A stretch of DNA of 64,000 bases, taken from NCBI GenBank assembly GCA_947000775.1, contig CAMQGK010000110.1, forward strand, positions 22,603,501 through 22,667,500. The letters run 5' to 3'. This DNA comes from Pterois miles. Lineage: Eukaryota; Chordata; Actinopteri; Perciformes; Scorpaenidae. The position numbers and the translations under genes were made by a program. This document shows, piece after piece, positions 1-12,734 of the stretch. The notes beneath the pieces are model-generated. The model had not been told where the DNA came from. It was given only the letters and a program-made list of their open reading frames with translations, and made no database searches. How positions within the stretch are numbered: position 1 is the first letter of the stretch; every line of letters begins with the position of its first letter.

Positions 1-1394
1 GCACAACAGTGACCCCCTGTGGATTCTTCTAGAAAATGCAAAAGGGCTGCCGTCATTTGTAAACAGCTCTCCTACAAATATCTAGATAACTGTTTATCAG
101 ATCCAATACAAAATACTACAGTTTTCAAAGTGAAGCTTTTGGCTTTTCTAGGCACGTCATATATGAAAGAACATGCTGTGGTGTTTGACTGATTAAGTCT
201 CATTTTGTTCTACCTCCCGTCCTCTCCATCACACTCACACACACACACACACATCACGTCCAGCATGTCAAACGGACGTAATGTTGTATTACACACCTCA
301 GAGAGTGAATGACATGACATGTCCCAGGTGTGAAAGGGCCCGTGTTCGACTTGACACGCCGCTGGCAGGTGATTAGCAGAGAGTCAGACCTCGCTGCCCC
401 CCATCAGACATTATTGCACTGACGGCTCCACCTCCATAATACATAATTATAAGAGTCATACGAATGCCCTTCACATGTCTGCAGGCATTTGCAAAGAAAC
501 CCAGAGCTGGAGAGCGTAGACAGAAAATATTGTTTCAGTTGAAGCCACAAGAGGAGGCAAATTCTGTGTCTTTTAGATCTATAGAGCCATACTCTCCACA
601 CATAAGGTGGTGATGGAGTGGTGAGAGGTCACTAATGATTCTGTCAATCAATACCTTGACTGGTGTGTCACAGGGAGTCCTACATCCCTGCCAGGGCTGT
701 CAGTTCACCCGGCCCACCTCATACAGCAAAGACCCAGCAACACCGCACCTGCACCACTGCCATACAGTACATCTTATCTAGGTGAGAGATTATGTCAGTT
801 CAATATGCAGCCCACAGACCTGGCATCACTCTTTAGGAATGAGAACGAGGATAGACCCATGTGCGGGCTGCCTCTTCAATCAATTTGCACTTAATGAATG
901 AAGAAAAATGATTAAACACGCCTCCGTGAGGCTTCAGTAAACCAATTCAAGGGAATCCTTAATCGCCTGACCTAGGCTTTTTCGCATTGTCCCTGGTATT
1001 ACAGTAACAGGATTGTAAAAGCATTGGCTGCAGTTACACCCGTCCTCCAGTGACGAAGAAAACTGGCGGGGGTTAGCATTAATTTCCAAAGCCTTATGTT
1101 GCATTTGCATAATTACCATAAATCATCACAGGGATGTTCTGGAAGAGGAGTGGGGAAAAGCTATTGGGAAATGGCATTTCTTGGAAGGGTGACAGTGTGC
1201 ACTGGACCACTGGCTTGATAGCTGACATTGTAATAATTAAGAATAATGGTGTGGTTCTTGAAACAGTGTTAATACATGGTACAGCATGTCCTTGTGTTTG
1301 AGGAAACTGAAGGTTTATACAGAATTTATGCTCTACATTATCTGCAGCATCAAAGGACCAGTTCATGTTTGCTGTGTTGTAAATTTACTTTAAT
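1..1394. other. Unique intronic sequence, no gene seen
   Basis: No splice-bounded conserved frame or repeat was recognised, apart from a short (CA)n at about 236-253. The AT-rich block near 880-1130 has several TAAT/ATTA cores but nothing that can be assigned. Confidence 0.6.
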
Positions 1395-1560
1395 ATGTCT
1401 GAAAGGGGGGTTTTGAGTTTTTATACATTTTTAAAAAAAAAGAAAAAAAAAAGATTTGGGTGTTGGGAATTATTTAATTGGATTTTTAAAATAATTAAGA
1501 AAAATACATTTTTTTTTTTAAAAAAAAGAAAAAGGGGGGTGGGGGGGGGGCCTGATCAGA
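1395..1560. other. Homopolymer-dominated, probably low-quality sequence
   Basis: A run of A, T and G homopolymers (A9-10, T12, G6-10) with almost no C. It resembles the corrupted stretch at 19870-20160 rather than natural intron. Treat as possible gap-fill. Confidence 0.5.
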
Positions 1561-1650
1561 TTTGTGAGTTTGGGCTATATGAACAGAATACAACAGGATT
1601 GATTTGACTTGACTTTTATCAGCACTGATAATACTTTACATACTTTGTTT

Positions 1651-2339
1651 TAAGGATGTCAGTCAATTCAAATATTGAATCTCAAATTAATCACACATAT
1701 TTCATCTGTTCAAAAAGTGCCTTAAAGGGAGATTTGTCAAGTATTTAATACTCATCAACACGGGAGTGGGCAAATATGAACTGCACTATGCGAATGTATG
1801 TATATATTTATAATTGGAAATCAGTTAACAATATAAAGCAATGATAAATATTGTCCAGAAACCCATCACAGGTACTGCATTTAGCTTAAAAAACATATGC
1901 TAAAATCATAACAAACTGCAGCCCAACAGGCAACAACAACTGTCAGTGTGCTGACTTGACTATGACTTGCCCCAAACTGCATGTGATTATCATAAAGTGG
2001 GCGTGTCTGTAAAGAGGAGACTCGTGGGTACACAGAGAACCCATTTTTATTTACATATCTTGTGGTCAGAGGTCAAGGGACCCCTTTGAAAATGTCCATG
2101 CTGGTTTTTCCTTGCCAAAAATTTCCCTTAAGTTTGGAGTGTTATTTAACCTCCTTCGCAACAAGCTAGTATGACAGAGTTGGTACCGATGGATTAGTTA
2201 CATCTAGTTCACATGATATCTTCACTCTAGCTTTAAAACTGAGCCTGCAACATCCTAAAAATCACAAGCTGCATTACAAATTTGTAATTTTGTATATTGT
2301 GCTAAATGTGTTATTATCACGTTAACTTTAATGGCCCTA
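1651..2339 (-). mobile_element. hAT-type non-autonomous element, copy A
   Basis: A 689-bp element flanked by a perfect 8-bp target duplication CTTTGTTT (1643-1650 and 2340-2347), the hAT signature. Its ends are decayed forms of a TAGGGCTGTCAA / TTGACAGCCCTA terminus. Internal blocks such as the GAGGTCAAGGGACCCCTTT-like segment near 2070-2090 recur in the copies at 18580, 33558 and 26113. No transposase frame is visible. Confidence 0.85.
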
Positions 2340-2495
2340 CTTTGTTTTATATACATTATGATTTTACCTTGAAATAAGCTCAACAATATTGAACAAAGAC
2401 TATAAACAAATAAGAAGTGTCATTTAATTACTTTCCTCTCCAATGGTTGACTAATTGAGCACTCTTTGTGTACATATCAGTAAATGGTACATCAT

Positions 2496-2810
2496 GGGCG
2501 GCAGTAACTCAGTCCGTAAGGCCTTGGGTTAGGACGCGGAGGTCACCGGTTCAAGTCCCCCATGGACCAAGACCAACTGGTTGCTGGAGAGGTGCCAGTT
2601 TACCTCTTGGGCACTGCCGAGGTGCCCCTGAGCAAGGCACCAAACCCCCAACTGCTCTGGGCGCTTGTCAGGAGCAGCCCCCTCACTCTGACATCTCTCC
2701 ATTGACATGTATATGTACTGTGTGAACAACAGAGTGTAAAAACTGAATTTCCCCACTGTGGGACCACACAAAGGAAAGGAAAGGAATATCTTTCTCTTTC
2801 TTTCTTTCTA
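2496..2810 (+). mobile_element. tRNA-derived SINE, copy S1
   Basis: The head has a pol III A box (AGTAACTCAGTCCGTAAGG, near 2502) and a B box GGTTCAAGTCC at 2548-2558. The body has a GAGCAAGGCACC module, and the 3' tail CTGAATTTCCCCACTGTGGG is followed by a (CTTT)n tract. The usual TAATAAAGG just before the tail is altered to ACAAAGGAAAGG. It belongs to the same subfamily as S3 (33596). It is a retroposon, not a functional tRNA. Confidence 0.9.
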
Positions 2811-3947
2811 TGAGGTTAATGTGCAGTAAATACAACAGCATGGGGGCACCGTGAGCCTAAGGGCGAGCCATTCATACAATAACAATGTTGAGGCCTTAGT
2901 GTAATAACCATTCCACTGGGGTGATACAATATGTGACCTTTCCTGCTTTCTTCCATCTGTAGTAATGAAAGGTTGGCTTGTACAGTGAATAGAAAGGGAC
3001 TGTGAGGACTGTTGGCTTAGTGACAGGGCAACAATTTGGACCCTGTTGGATTAGATGGGTGGAAATGAATGTGAGGGGTTAAATGCTTTCATGCAGGGTG
3101 CAGTCTGCACAATCTGCTAGTTCAGTAATCTGCTGAATGCTTTGTGTGATGATGAATTTGAGTCAGCTACATAAAAGTCAGTGGGTTATTTCAGGACAAC
3201 CAGACCTAGAAGTTAACCCAGAGAGTGAAACATTGTTGAATGTCTCTTATCTCCTGCTTCATGTACCGGAACTGCACACAAAGAGTGGACATACAGTAAC
3301 ATCCACGGAAATTCCCCAAACTTTGCCTAACCTCCTTTATCTCTCCTTCCCGGCTTCTGCAGCTGCTGCTACAGCTGCGTGTCCGGATAAAGTCAAGAAA
3401 ACCGTTTGGGTTTGCAAGTGAATGAGAGACAGAGAGTGAGAGCCAGAACGAAGAAGATGCAAGCATAAAGAAAGGGATGAGAAAAAGACATTAAATATGA
3501 AAAGCAGAGGCAAAAATAAACTACGACATGACAGAAAAGAGAAGGAGGAGGAGGGGAACATTAACAGAGTGCTGATGGAGAGGGCAGGGAAGGAGAAACA
3601 TGACAGCTGGCAGACGGGGAAGGCGGTGCTGCTCCGCTCGGCCCGGTCTCACTGCACCTTAGCAGGCCAGATGGACTAACCTGCCCCTGTGTGTCCTCCA
3701 CTAGCCAACACACATACACATTTATATTTATTTGCAGGAAACGTGTTTTGCACAAGTCACAACATACATACATAGTCTGTACCTTCATCATACCCTTGTT
3801 AAACTGACCAAAATAGGTTTTAAGCCCAAAAACTAAAGATATCCCATTCACTGCGGTGCTTCTGTTCTCTCAAACAGGGAGAAGCAAATCTGTTGAAGCC
3901 ACATGTGAAACACGTAGCTTTCTTATTTGTTTTTCTTGTATTTTCTT
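2811..3947. other. Unique sequence, no gene seen
   Basis: No conserved frame or recognised repeat. Purine-rich between 3420 and 3600, which produces spurious open frames. Confidence 0.55.
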
Positions 3948-4470
3948 TTGGTTTACAATGTTTTAACCCATTTTTATGCACTAAGGTTGGATATGTGTAA
4001 AATTATGAAGCCCAGATTTACTTTGAAGGAAAGTAAATGCCTGAAGAAAACTAAAAAACAAACAAAAACAACATTTTGTTGTCCTGTACCTTTTTTTTTT
4101 TTTAACTTATTCAGATACACACAGCAGGCATCACATGGTTAGAGGTATATTATATTCATCCATCTAGAGGTTGCTGCTCTCCCAAGAATGTCTGTGCCTG
4201 CTTGCTCTTTCTTGTTTTTTAATGTACAGTAATTTGTGTCGATGCCAGTATCCTGGTGTGCACAGGAATTTTGATTTCTTATGATTTCATTTGGTTTACC
4301 ATGTTTTAACCTAGTTTTATGCACTAAGGTTGGATATTTGTAAAATTATGAAGCCCAGATATACTTTAAAGGGAAGTAAATGCCTGGAGAATACACACAA
4401 CAGGCATCACACGATGAAAGTTATATTACTTTTGCAATCCTGAGGTTGTTTCTTCCCCAAAAATGCCTGC
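3948..4470 (+). repeat. Imperfect tandem duplication, 343-bp offset
   Basis: The block starting TTGGTTTACAATGTTTTAAC at 3948 recurs at 4291 with a few substitutions. Matching stretches include the ATGCACTAAGGTTGGATAT run and an ACACACA[AG]CAGGCATCACA run. The first copy carries about 60 extra bases, including a T-rich run near 4090-4103. Family not recognised. Confidence 0.8.
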
Positions 4471-4499
4471 TACAGTTGGTTCAATCAATCCCCAGCAAT

Positions 4500-4502
<3 letters not shown>

Positions 4503-4531
<29 letters not shown>
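4503..4531 (+). repeat. Poly(A) tract, 29 A
   Basis: Uninterrupted A29 at the end of a short AGCA context. No SINE or processed transcript is recognisable immediately 5' of it. Confidence 0.9.
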
Positions 4532-4533
<2 letters not shown>

Positions 4534-6132
4534 GATACAGGACCTCCCTCTAGTGTCAAAACTTGGCTACTACATCATAGATCACAGTTCAGCACTAAGG
4601 CTATGGACAGCTCTCACACAAACATAACAAACATAAAGGCCACTCATAACGAAGCTCAGACGCAGGAAACTGGACTTTGTTCTGAAATTCAGGACTAAAA
4701 CACCTCAAGTTTTAACAATTAAAAGCTCAAACACCTTGTATAGGTTTAGGTCTTTGCTGGGTGTTTGTTTTCATTCTCATTTCTCAAGTAATTTAGTGCC
4801 AATCCTGCTAGAAAAACATTCGGCCAGTCCCCAAACACTATTGATTGATGTCTGGTTATAAAAAGACATCGATCATCTAGACAGTCTGAAATTAAAGCTG
4901 TAGTGGTCTGTGTGTCCGTGCGCCTGTGTCTCTCTGTGTGTTTGTGTGTGCTCATTCCCTTGTGTGTGTGCACGTGTGTACACTTGTAGGTGGTTGGGGG
5001 GGGCTGTGTGTTGATGTGACGCAGTATTATGAAACAATAAAATTCAGACAGCTGATTCATATCTGGGCATAAAAGCCAGAGTTTTGTTAGGTTCCTCTTT
5101 AATGAAACCAATAATTTCTGCCTCCCTCTGTGGTGTTGCTATGGAGCGGAGGGATCGATCATAAAGAGAGATATCCAGAGCTGCTCTATTTTGCGGGATT
5201 GCCATGGCGATGAGTGAGCTGAGTTACAACGTGAAAGATCATTTACACGGTAACGAGTCGCACGTCAACTATATTTCAGTCACACACTGCTGGGAACATT
5301 ACAGTCATCCCTCTTGAATGGATAAAAAAAATAACTCGCTTATAGAAATGCACATGGTTACGCACACTGATGTACACACACATGTACTCACACATGTGCT
5401 GCAGTGTCATGCAGCACAGTTTTGTCAAAGACTGATGTTATAGGCGCAAAGGTTACAAATTCAATCACTTTAGAGATGGCTGCCACATCGCCGTGTCTCC
5501 TTTCTTGTGTGTTCTTGTGTGTGCACACCCATGAATGTATACACCCTGCCTGGCGTGGACTGAGCATGTATCGCTGGGTCGACAGAAACGTAACGGTTAG
5601 AAATTCAAACAGGGTGGAGCTGTCACATCCACCCAATGCATCACAGTACAGAAAGCACGATCACATAAAGAGAGAAAAATGGACAGAGAGAGAAAGTGTA
5701 TGAAGCAAGACAGAGTTAAGATAATACAGCAGATATTGCGTGGACTGTTGCCATCAATCAGCTAAAAAATAAATAAATAAATAAACCCGTATGAAAGGAG
5801 AAGCTGAGCCTCCGTTTCCTACAGAGCAGAGCAGCAGATCTACAGTGTCAGCACATTCAACCGGTGAACCAACATCTGTTTTTCATTTTCCTTTCTCCTC
5901 TGTCTCCCTTGACCTTAGGCCCACACACTCTCTATTTCCCTCAGTGATGATCATCAGCCTTTGTCAGGAGGTCTAAGCGTTTCCTGGCATTCCCTAAGGA
6001 TCTTAAACACAACCACAGTTTACTATGTGTTGTAAAGGATATACAGTAAACTGCCTCCTGATTTTATCCATAACCTCAGTACAACACAATACTGACCAGT
6101 CGGCTGCTCACATCATGTTATTGCAAAGCTAC
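4532..6132. other. Mostly unique sequence with TG-rich stretch and AAAT repeat
   Basis: No coding exon seen. Contains a TG-rich stretch at about 4905-4980, two X-box-like palindromic motifs at 5135-5147 and 5197-5212, and an (AAAT)n microsatellite at about 5765-5787. Confidence 0.55.
5135..5212. promoter_or_regulatory. Pair of X-box (RFX-type) motifs
   Basis: GTTGCTATGGAGC at 5135-5147 and ATTGCCATGGCGATG at 5198-5212 both resemble the palindromic X-box GTTRCCATGGYRAC bound by RFX factors; the second is one base from a perfect 12-bp palindrome. The pairing within 80 bp is suggestive of an enhancer, but no conservation data are available here. Confidence 0.3.
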
Positions 6133-7122
6133 TAGGGGTGGGAATGTCAATTCACCTATGGATCATGATTTTTTTTTCTTTTATAAGATTTTGAAATCGA
6201 TTCTTTAATGCCAGAATCAATGTATTTTCTATGTGGCGGTAAAAGGAAGTTACCACATTTATTTGTTGTTGTCTGAGTAACATGACGTCATATCCGTTCC
6301 GTATCCTTCGACCAAAACAAACTGCAGTCGGCCACAGCAAGGAAGTACAAAACTACGACTTGAACCCTTACTGTACATATTAAATCCAATGTGGTAAACA
6401 CTGCACATGCAGTAAAGTATAGAAACACTTTGGGTTTCACACATTGCCAGGAAAAGCAGAGCTAGACATGGTGGCTAAAGCTGCATGCTGACTCTGTCAT
6501 AGACAGGAAGCATTATCATATTGCAGTAACGTGCTGTCAAGCCAGCCATCAACTCACATCTCATCGAATGTAGCGCACCCATATACTGACATTTATGTTA
6601 AATGCAGAGCTGACCATGGATGTTTAAAGTGAATAAAGCTGATGGGAAAGCTATCAGAAGCATACACACGTGTCAACGTCTGGATTTCAAAATAAGGTGT
6701 TAACAAAGGGAACTGTATACAGTATATAAAAAACATACAGAAATAAGATTAATTGGAGTATAATAACCAGAGGTATAAAACATTGCACCAATTATAAATC
6801 AAAAGAAACTAACTAATATGTGTGGGAAATGTCTTGATTCTTTGATTTTTAGATTGCTGAAAAAAAAAAAATAATGCCTGACAATGACTGATATATTTGA
6901 CTTCAGGACATCTCTGACTACATATATTTTGAAAATTAAACATTTTACAGTATTAATTTTGATTTTTTTTCAAATCAAAAGTGTCTAGAAAGTGTATGAT
7001 TCAACTTTTTCCCCTGGTCCAGTGTTGAAAAAAAGTTGACAAAAATTGTAACAAATCATAATATCGAATCAAAATACTTGTAGAATTGCAATACTGGGGG
7101 ACATGGTATCGTCCCAGCCCTA
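6133..7122 (+). mobile_element. hAT-type non-autonomous element, 990 bp
   Basis: Terminal sequences TAGGGGTGGGA and TCCCAGCCCTA are flanked by a perfect 8-bp target duplication AAAGCTAC (6125-6132, 7123-7130). The interior is AT-rich with no long frame. Its left 200 bp is closely matched, inverted, by the fragment at 61726-61891. Confidence 0.9.
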
Positions 7123-7130
7123 AAAGCTAC

Positions 7131-7908
7131 TACACATTTATTGCAGTTGCTCACCACTACTCTGAATTCTCTTCACTCGTAAGACCATCTGACCTCTTTT
7201 CATCCACAAGAATCCAAATTAAACAGTCTTCTTCAGTGCAAAAGCATAGCGATTGTGTGGACAAGTACCACCTCAATGCGTTCATTCCCAACAACTTTCC
7301 CCAGCTGTCTCTGAGATTTGACCCTGCCTGTTGACTTCGGGCTCAGAGATTAGTGGGAAATTGTACACGCACTTGCTATTCAGCCAGAAGGCGGCAGAGG
7401 ACGTCGGTATAGAATTATAATGACTGGAACAGACGCAGTGGAGAAAATCCTGGGGATTTATTGTAGGCTGGTTAAATGGAGGGAGGATGTGCAGAATGAG
7501 AATGGCTGTTCCACTGATTTCAGTTCTCAGTGTGTTGTTGCTGTCAGAGAAACTGTGTGTATGTCAAACCAAATCCATGTATATTTACTCTCTGCACCCA
7601 CAGAAGAGGCTGGTTGTGAGTATGAATACTGACGAAATTAGCTGAGAGATATTGCCCCCTTCTGGACGGGAAAAGAAACTATATGCACTGTCCCATATTC
7701 TCCACAGAAGACAGAACAACAGCCCACGTGTAACATCTTATATATGTCACATACTTAAAGCACAAGTCTGTGCATACAAAGCAGAAGTGAGCATGGTCAC
7801 ATAGCCCCGCTCACTGTTTAACTGCTACTAAAATAAGGCCAAAGGTTTTGCATGCAAACAGACTCACAGAGAAATAGGTACAAGTGCTTTATACATAACC
7901 CCAACTTT
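7131..7908. other. Unique sequence, no gene seen
   Basis: No splice-bounded conserved frame; no repeat recognised. Confidence 0.5.
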
Positions 7909-8587
7909 GTTGTAGCGGGGGTACAAGAATTATATAATAAGTTCAGCAATGGATGCAACATAAAAAATGGAAAATTCATCTTGATTTTTGCTAAAATTTC
8001 AAGCATTTTTGACATCAAAAGGCATAACTACATCACACTTTCAACCATCACACCAACTTTGAAGGACTTAAGTCAAATAGTTTCCATGTTCTGCTCCACA
8101 AATTGAATAAGAAGTTGAGAATAAGCAGTTTTTTGAGAGAAAATTAAGACCACATTGCAAAGCTGCAATATTTTGCTCCAGAAACAAATTGAAGTCAAAG
8201 AAGTCGCAGTTTTTGGCGAAAATTTCTAAAAATTTGGGCACCCTGAACTTCTAGCCTCCAAAAGGCACAACTAGACCACACTGTCAACTATCATACCGCA
8301 TTTGAAGTTCTTAAGTTAAATAGTTTTTGAGATCTGCTCCGGAAACAAAATTGAAGTAAAAAACATAAATCCCAGTTATTGGCCAAAATTTCAAAACTTT
8401 TGGGAACCTTGGACTTCTAATCCCTAAAAGACACAACTACACCAAACTGTCAACCATCACACCAAATCTGAAGGTCCTAAGTCAAGTCGTTTCCAACTTC
8501 TAGTCCGGAAACAAGTGTGACACCCAAACAGACGGAAGGATGGACATGTGGAGTGCAATATACCTCAGACTACGTTGTAGCGGGGGT
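7909..8587. repeat. Degenerate tandem array with terminal direct repeats
   Basis: A module containing [AC]AAAAGGCA[TC]AACTA...CTGTCAAC.ATCA...GAAGG.CTTAAGT recurs at 8016, 8259 and 8424 (spacings of about 243 and 165 bp). The whole array is bracketed by the identical 14-mer GTTGTAGCGGGGGT at 7909-7922 and 8574-8587. Probably an internally repetitive interspersed repeat; family unknown. Confidence 0.75.
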
Positions 8588-8733
8588 GAAATTAGAGATC
8601 ATTTCTATTCAGCTATCCGCGCAAAGATGCATGTCCTCACACACACACTGCCCACGGAAACACCCTCAGGTACAGCGTTATCTAAATGCCTTGGATGCGT
8701 AAGGCAGAATATGTATTACATGGGCGTGACTTA

Positions 8734-8869
8734 CCGGGGTGCTCCCGTCTGACAGGGTCGTCATGCTGATTGACATGCTCATCTTGTCAGAGGAGGAGAG
8801 AGATGGAGGGGAGGGGCTCCTCTTCTCTGCTTCCTGTCTCTGGAGGAAGTCACGCCAGGCCCGCTGGAT
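8734..8869 (-). CDS. iqcj-schip1: iqcj-schip1 coding exon C (IQ calmodulin-binding motif and Ser/Pro-rich linker)
   Basis: A 136-bp exon with acceptor TTGGTGTAG and a perfect GTAAGT donor. With exon B it reads IIQRAWRDFLQRQ, an IQ motif of form IQxxxRxxxxR, followed by KRSPSPPS, a Ser run, and a Met/Ser-rich stretch ending SDGSTP at the phase-0 donor. The IIQRAWR-[DE]-[FY]-LQRQ and KRSPSPPS blocks are diagnostic of IQCJ-SCHIP1 among IQ proteins I know. The family product is cytoplasmic and cortical, binds calmodulin through this motif, and is reported with ankyrin-G at axon initial segments and nodes of Ranvier; its SCHIP1 half binds merlin/schwannomin. The next exon (SCHIP1 body) is not in the window and must lie beyond base 1. 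Confidence 0.93.
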
Positions 8870-9269
8870 ACTACACCAAGTGATGAGGAGACAATACGGA
8901 GACACAGGCTGAGCTTTTAGATACAAAGCATCTCTGAATAGGTCAGTTCAGTTAATTCATAAGGTGGATTTTCTTTAAAATTCAGAGCATTCACAGAATC
9001 AGTCTTGAAGTTCAAGCATTATGCTATCCTAATGTATTACCACCTGGACCTACACTTTGCAACCTCTTTGGCTTGTGACCCCTGAAATTGAAGTAATGCC
9101 GATTTGTGAGCTGTTATAAGATTGTGAACATCTACATAACTTTATAATGCTTCATTTGAGTCTCTTTTCAACAAGGTAAAAGTGTGCAGCATTTCATAAA
9201 GAAATGTGAAGACTGGAGAAAAGTCACCCAAAAATGAGAGGCAGTTTTTTTTCTTTATTCCTAAAAACA

Positions 9270-10011
9270 TAAAAACGTGAAAGGCTCTCTCTAGAGCCAG
9301 TGTTTGGTTTGTCTGTTCTGGGCTACTCTAGAAACATGGCGGTGCAACATGGAGGACTCTATGAAGAGGACTCGCTCCTTATGTAGATATGAAGGGCTCG
9401 TTCTAAGCTAACAAAAACACAATAATTCTTAGTTTCAGGTGGGTATACACTAATGAAAACACAGTTATGAATTTTATATTCCAATTCTGCATAGGGATGC
9501 ACCAATCCGACTTTTTCAGTCCTGATACCGATAGCAATACCTGAGCTTTGGGTATCAGCCTATACCGAGTATTGATCCAATTAAAGTCTTCAATCAATAA
9601 GGTGTATGCTGGGATCATTCTTTACATGTAAGGCAACACCAGGCTTGAATTAAACTCTTAACTTTGTAAAACAAAATGTATCAAATAAATACATCTATTT
9701 ATTTAATTATTTATCATTTATAAATCATACACCAACAATTAATTGGCAAAAAATTAATTAAATTGAATTATAATTCAAGTGTAAACTTTTTAAATTCAAC
9801 AACACACTGATCAAAACAGGAATGAAACAGGAATTAAAATATCAATATATAATGTATATAGTATATAAACATAGAGATTGGCCCCATTATTACAGATACC
9901 CGATCCATCTATTTGGGTCAGTATTGGCCTGATATCCAAATCGGTATCGATATCGGTGCATCCCTATTTCTGCTAATAGAGTCCCTGAAATGTTACACAT
10001 TATTCCTTTAA
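9270..10011 (-). mobile_element. TTAA-type MITE, family 1 (AGGAACAGTGTG), 5' part missing
   Basis: Right end TTACACATTATTCCTTTAA is a decayed form of the TTAAAGGAACAGTGTG terminus seen intact at 51227. The interior block around TAGAAACATGGCGGTGCAAC (9331) is the reverse complement of the block at 51413-51440. The opposite terminus is missing at about 9270. It is split by the hAT-type insertion at 9492-9966. Confidence 0.8.
9492..9966 (+). mobile_element. hAT-type non-autonomous element nested in the MITE
   Basis: A 475-bp insertion with inverted termini TAGGGATGCACCAAT and ATCGGTGCATCCCTA. Flanks ATTCTGCA (9484-9491) and TTTCTGCT (9967-9974) agree at 6 of 8 bases, as expected for an aged 8-bp duplication. 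Removing it restores the MITE sequence across the junction. AT-rich interior, no transposase. Confidence 0.85.
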
Positions 10012-10157
10012 TCATGGACCAATCAGAATGATCTTGCTATCTCAGCTTGGGAGTGACTGACTTAGAGGAAAGGTAGTTTTCTATTTTATTATAACTGTAT
10101 GGAATAAAGTTAAAAGTCCACTATTGCTTCTTAGCGGCAGATAAAAGATGTACTCAC

Positions 10158-10229
10158 ATCAACACCTTGGTCTCAATGGGCGGCATGTTCATATTGATGT
10201 TGTTGTCTAGGTCCGTGGTCAGGTGGCTA
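10158..10229 (-). CDS. iqcj-schip1: iqcj-schip1 coding exon B (linker before the IQ motif)
   Basis: A 72-bp exon (1 + 23 codons + 2) bounded by CTCTACTCAG on the acceptor side and a consensus GTGAGT donor. Its first base completes the split Ser codon from exon A. It reads SHLTTDLDNNINMNMPPIET then KVL, and its last two bases (AT) join exon C to give Ile. In the family this segment is the acidic, Asn-rich stretch ending P-[IL]-E-[TS]-K-V just before the IQ helix. There is no frameshift or stop. Its phases agree with both neighbouring exons, which is strong evidence for a genuine coding exon despite its small size. The introns are 196 bp upstream and 1,288 bp downstream; the latter is stuffed with transposons. 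Confidence 0.9.
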
Positions 10230-10396
10230 CTGAGTAGAGGGAAGGGGAGTAGGGGACATTCAGAGGACACACAAGTCCAATCTCAGTCGGGGTTATGAGT
10301 AATTAAACAGTGATGGCTTGGTCCCATCTGCAGGGAGATGGGCTTTTACAGCAGCACAAGAGCAGGCTGCTCATTCTAGCTCTGTGTTGTGCTTAT

Positions 10397-10418
10397 TGTG
10401 TGTGTGAGTGTGTGTGTA
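10397..10418 (-). promoter_or_regulatory. CA repeat just downstream of the exon A donor
   Basis: On the transcript strand a short CA-rich run begins about 7 nt after the exon A 5' splice site. CA repeats are known binding sites of hnRNP L, which changes inclusion of neighbouring exons. The repeat is seen directly; a role here is inference. Confidence 0.4.
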
Positions 10419-10425
10419 AACCCAC

Positions 10426-10490
10426 CTCTGCAGCTGGAAACCCCCATCATTAACATGCTTGAAGCCACTCTGGAGGCTCTTCAGCTGCTC
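10426..10490 (-). CDS. iqcj-schip1: iqcj-schip1 coding exon A (N-terminal part of the IQCJ segment)
   Basis: This 65-bp internal exon reads EQLKSLQSGF...VNDGGFQLQ from phase 0 and ends two bases into a codon. A pyrimidine-rich tract ending in CACACAG precedes it and a GTGGGT donor follows. The peptide matches the start of vertebrate IQCJ (E-x-L-K-x-L-Q ... V-N-D-G), which in the family begins only about three residues after the initiator Met. The true start codon should therefore be in an upstream exon (higher coordinates), which I could not find. The split codon joins in phase with exon B, 196 bp downstream. CA repeats flank the exon on both sides in transcript sense. What is seen: open frame, splice sites and phase. 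What is inferred: identity, from recalled family similarity. Confidence 0.88.
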
Positions 10491-10616
10491 CTGTGTGAGA
10501 CAGGAAGAGGGACAAAAACAGAGACAAAGAGACAGAAATAAGAAAACTGTTGGCATCTCAGATATGAAGTTTTAATGCAGAAACAGGGAGATGCTTCTGC
10601 AATAAGAGGAGACCCC

Positions 10617-12734
<2,118 letters not shown>

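Larger units (their letters stand above)
8870..10157 (-). other. iqcj-schip1 intron between exons B and C
   Basis: A 1,288-bp intron with a GTGAGT donor (at 10157) and a TTGGTGTAG acceptor (at 8870). About 740 bp of it is a TTAA-type MITE (9270-10011), itself split by a 475-bp hAT-type element (9492-9966). The remaining roughly 400 bp nearest exon C shows no recognisable feature beyond a normal pyrimidine tract. Confidence 0.85.

Noticed and set aside
880..1130. Possible conserved non-coding element (TAAT-rich, smooth composition)
   Set aside because: Cannot be supported without comparative data.
2496..2570. tRNA gene (A and B boxes present)
   Set aside because: The cloverleaf is not maintained and the unit continues into a SINE body with a simple-repeat tail; same for the heads at 26905, 33596, 39260 and 63712.
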